Positions 1 to 64,000 of a DNA stretch of 64,000 bases are shown here, in pieces. The stretch lies in contig JAAOOA010000056.1 in NCBI GenBank assembly GCA_012861695.1, forward strand, positions 5,620,207 to 5,684,206, in the 5' to 3' direction. The translations under genes were made by a program, and so were the position numbers. The stretch comes from Trematomus loennbergii. Its lineage: Eukaryota; Chordata; Actinopteri; Perciformes; Nototheniidae. The notes below the pieces were generated by a model. The model did no database searches. It worked only from the letters and a program-made list of their open reading frames with translations, and was not told where the DNA came from. Within the stretch, counting starts at the first letter, position 1. The number at the start of each line of letters is the position of its first letter.

Positions 1-286
1 TTCCTGTTCTGTTTTCATTCAATATTCTTTGAATGGCCAATTGTAACATCAGGCCGTGGGACAACAGTTGAAACTTAGCCTTTTGGCTAGCAATGGCACT
101 TTTACAGTGATGTTGATAATGTGCATTGTCACTAAGGAAAACATAAATACATCATAAAATAATGCATGACTGACAAGATTATTAACTTTCCCTCATCAAC
201 GTGTTCACTTCTTAGTGCAAAGAGGCATTCTGTGAATAACCAAGGTACTGTATACAATGAATGACTACAAAGGTGGCTGTTCTCAC
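1..286 (-). other. rims2 intron leading to C2B
   Basis: AT-rich intron sequence downstream of the donor at 286. Nothing else is recognised. Confidence 0.6.
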
Positions 287-63670
<63,384 letters not shown>

Positions 63671-64000
63671 CTACAAGGTCAGAGCAACACACACCTATTG
63701 TTCAACAACTCATCCGCTTGCATGTGATTACATTAGACCCAAGCACACAACTGTCCATAGTGAAAAGGGTGCATGGGGAGAGTATTTATTCACTCAGGGA
63801 AGAGAGTTCACACAAACTCTGTCGCCCTCATCAATTGTTAAATGTTTTACCTAGCAACACGCTCAGTTATTTACATTTTAAAAGACGGGATATTGAATTG
63901 CTAAGAGAATCAAGGACGAACTATTGATGAAAAATAACATCCAACACAACAGTGAAAGGTGTTATTTCCAGAGCTTGTGTGAACATGCCAGTGTGAAGGT

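Overview
This window is vertebrate genomic DNA, almost certainly from a teleost fish. It has short exons with canonical GT/AG splice sites, long AT-rich introns, very long CA/GT dinucleotide arrays, and many small terminal-inverted-repeat elements of the kind common in percomorph fish. There are no bacterial-style operons. Most long open frames here are repeat or intron artefacts.

The only gene I can support is an internal part of rims2 (RIM2, regulating synaptic membrane exocytosis 2), transcribed on the minus strand (right to left). About 20 coding exons can be placed with splice sites and reading phases. In transcription order they are: the PDZ domain (63670-60315), a PDZ-to-C2A linker (59525-58057, including a short cassette exon), the C2A domain (55568-54160), the long Ser/Arg/Pro-rich linker that carries the RIM-BP-binding PxxP motif (51878-16459), and the start of the segment leading to C2B (715-287). 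The N-terminal Rab3-binding/zinc-finger part lies beyond the right edge and C2B beyond the left edge. An alternative first exon at 3406-3262 encodes the start of the short gamma isoform and has a GC-rich, promoter-like region upstream of it. RIM2 versus RIM1 was decided from linker phrases such as DFQSSTLSVPDQVMSSNHCS and RSSIGAKM, which match RIM2 as I remember it.

Some exons are not clean. The exon at 51878-51812 lacks two single bases, and the next one (49616-49479) lacks one base in a C run, compared with the mammalian reading frame. Read literally, the join meets a TAA. Further upstream, a 4-nt deficit at the end of the exon at 59189-59081 is offset by a 1-nt gain in the cassette exon at 58105-58057, so the frame into C2A is open only if the cassette is included. 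These are either assembly indels or real changes in splicing constraint. Two 33-nt candidate microexons (39889-39857 and 30694-30662), with the same phase and the same GTCTGT donor, sit between the PxxP exon and the next linker exon.

Introns hold at least six sequence families of small elements flanked by TTAA, a Tc1/mariner-like element with another element nested inside it, a 2.65-kb foldback composite, a hairpin element with a 47-bp palindrome, a 5'-truncated LINE tail, and four long CA/GT arrays. One of these arrays fills about 80% of a 342-bp intron in the PDZ domain. I see no CRISPR, tRNA, rRNA, virus or other gene, and no wholly new biological system. The most useful leads are the splicing and frame oddities in rims2.
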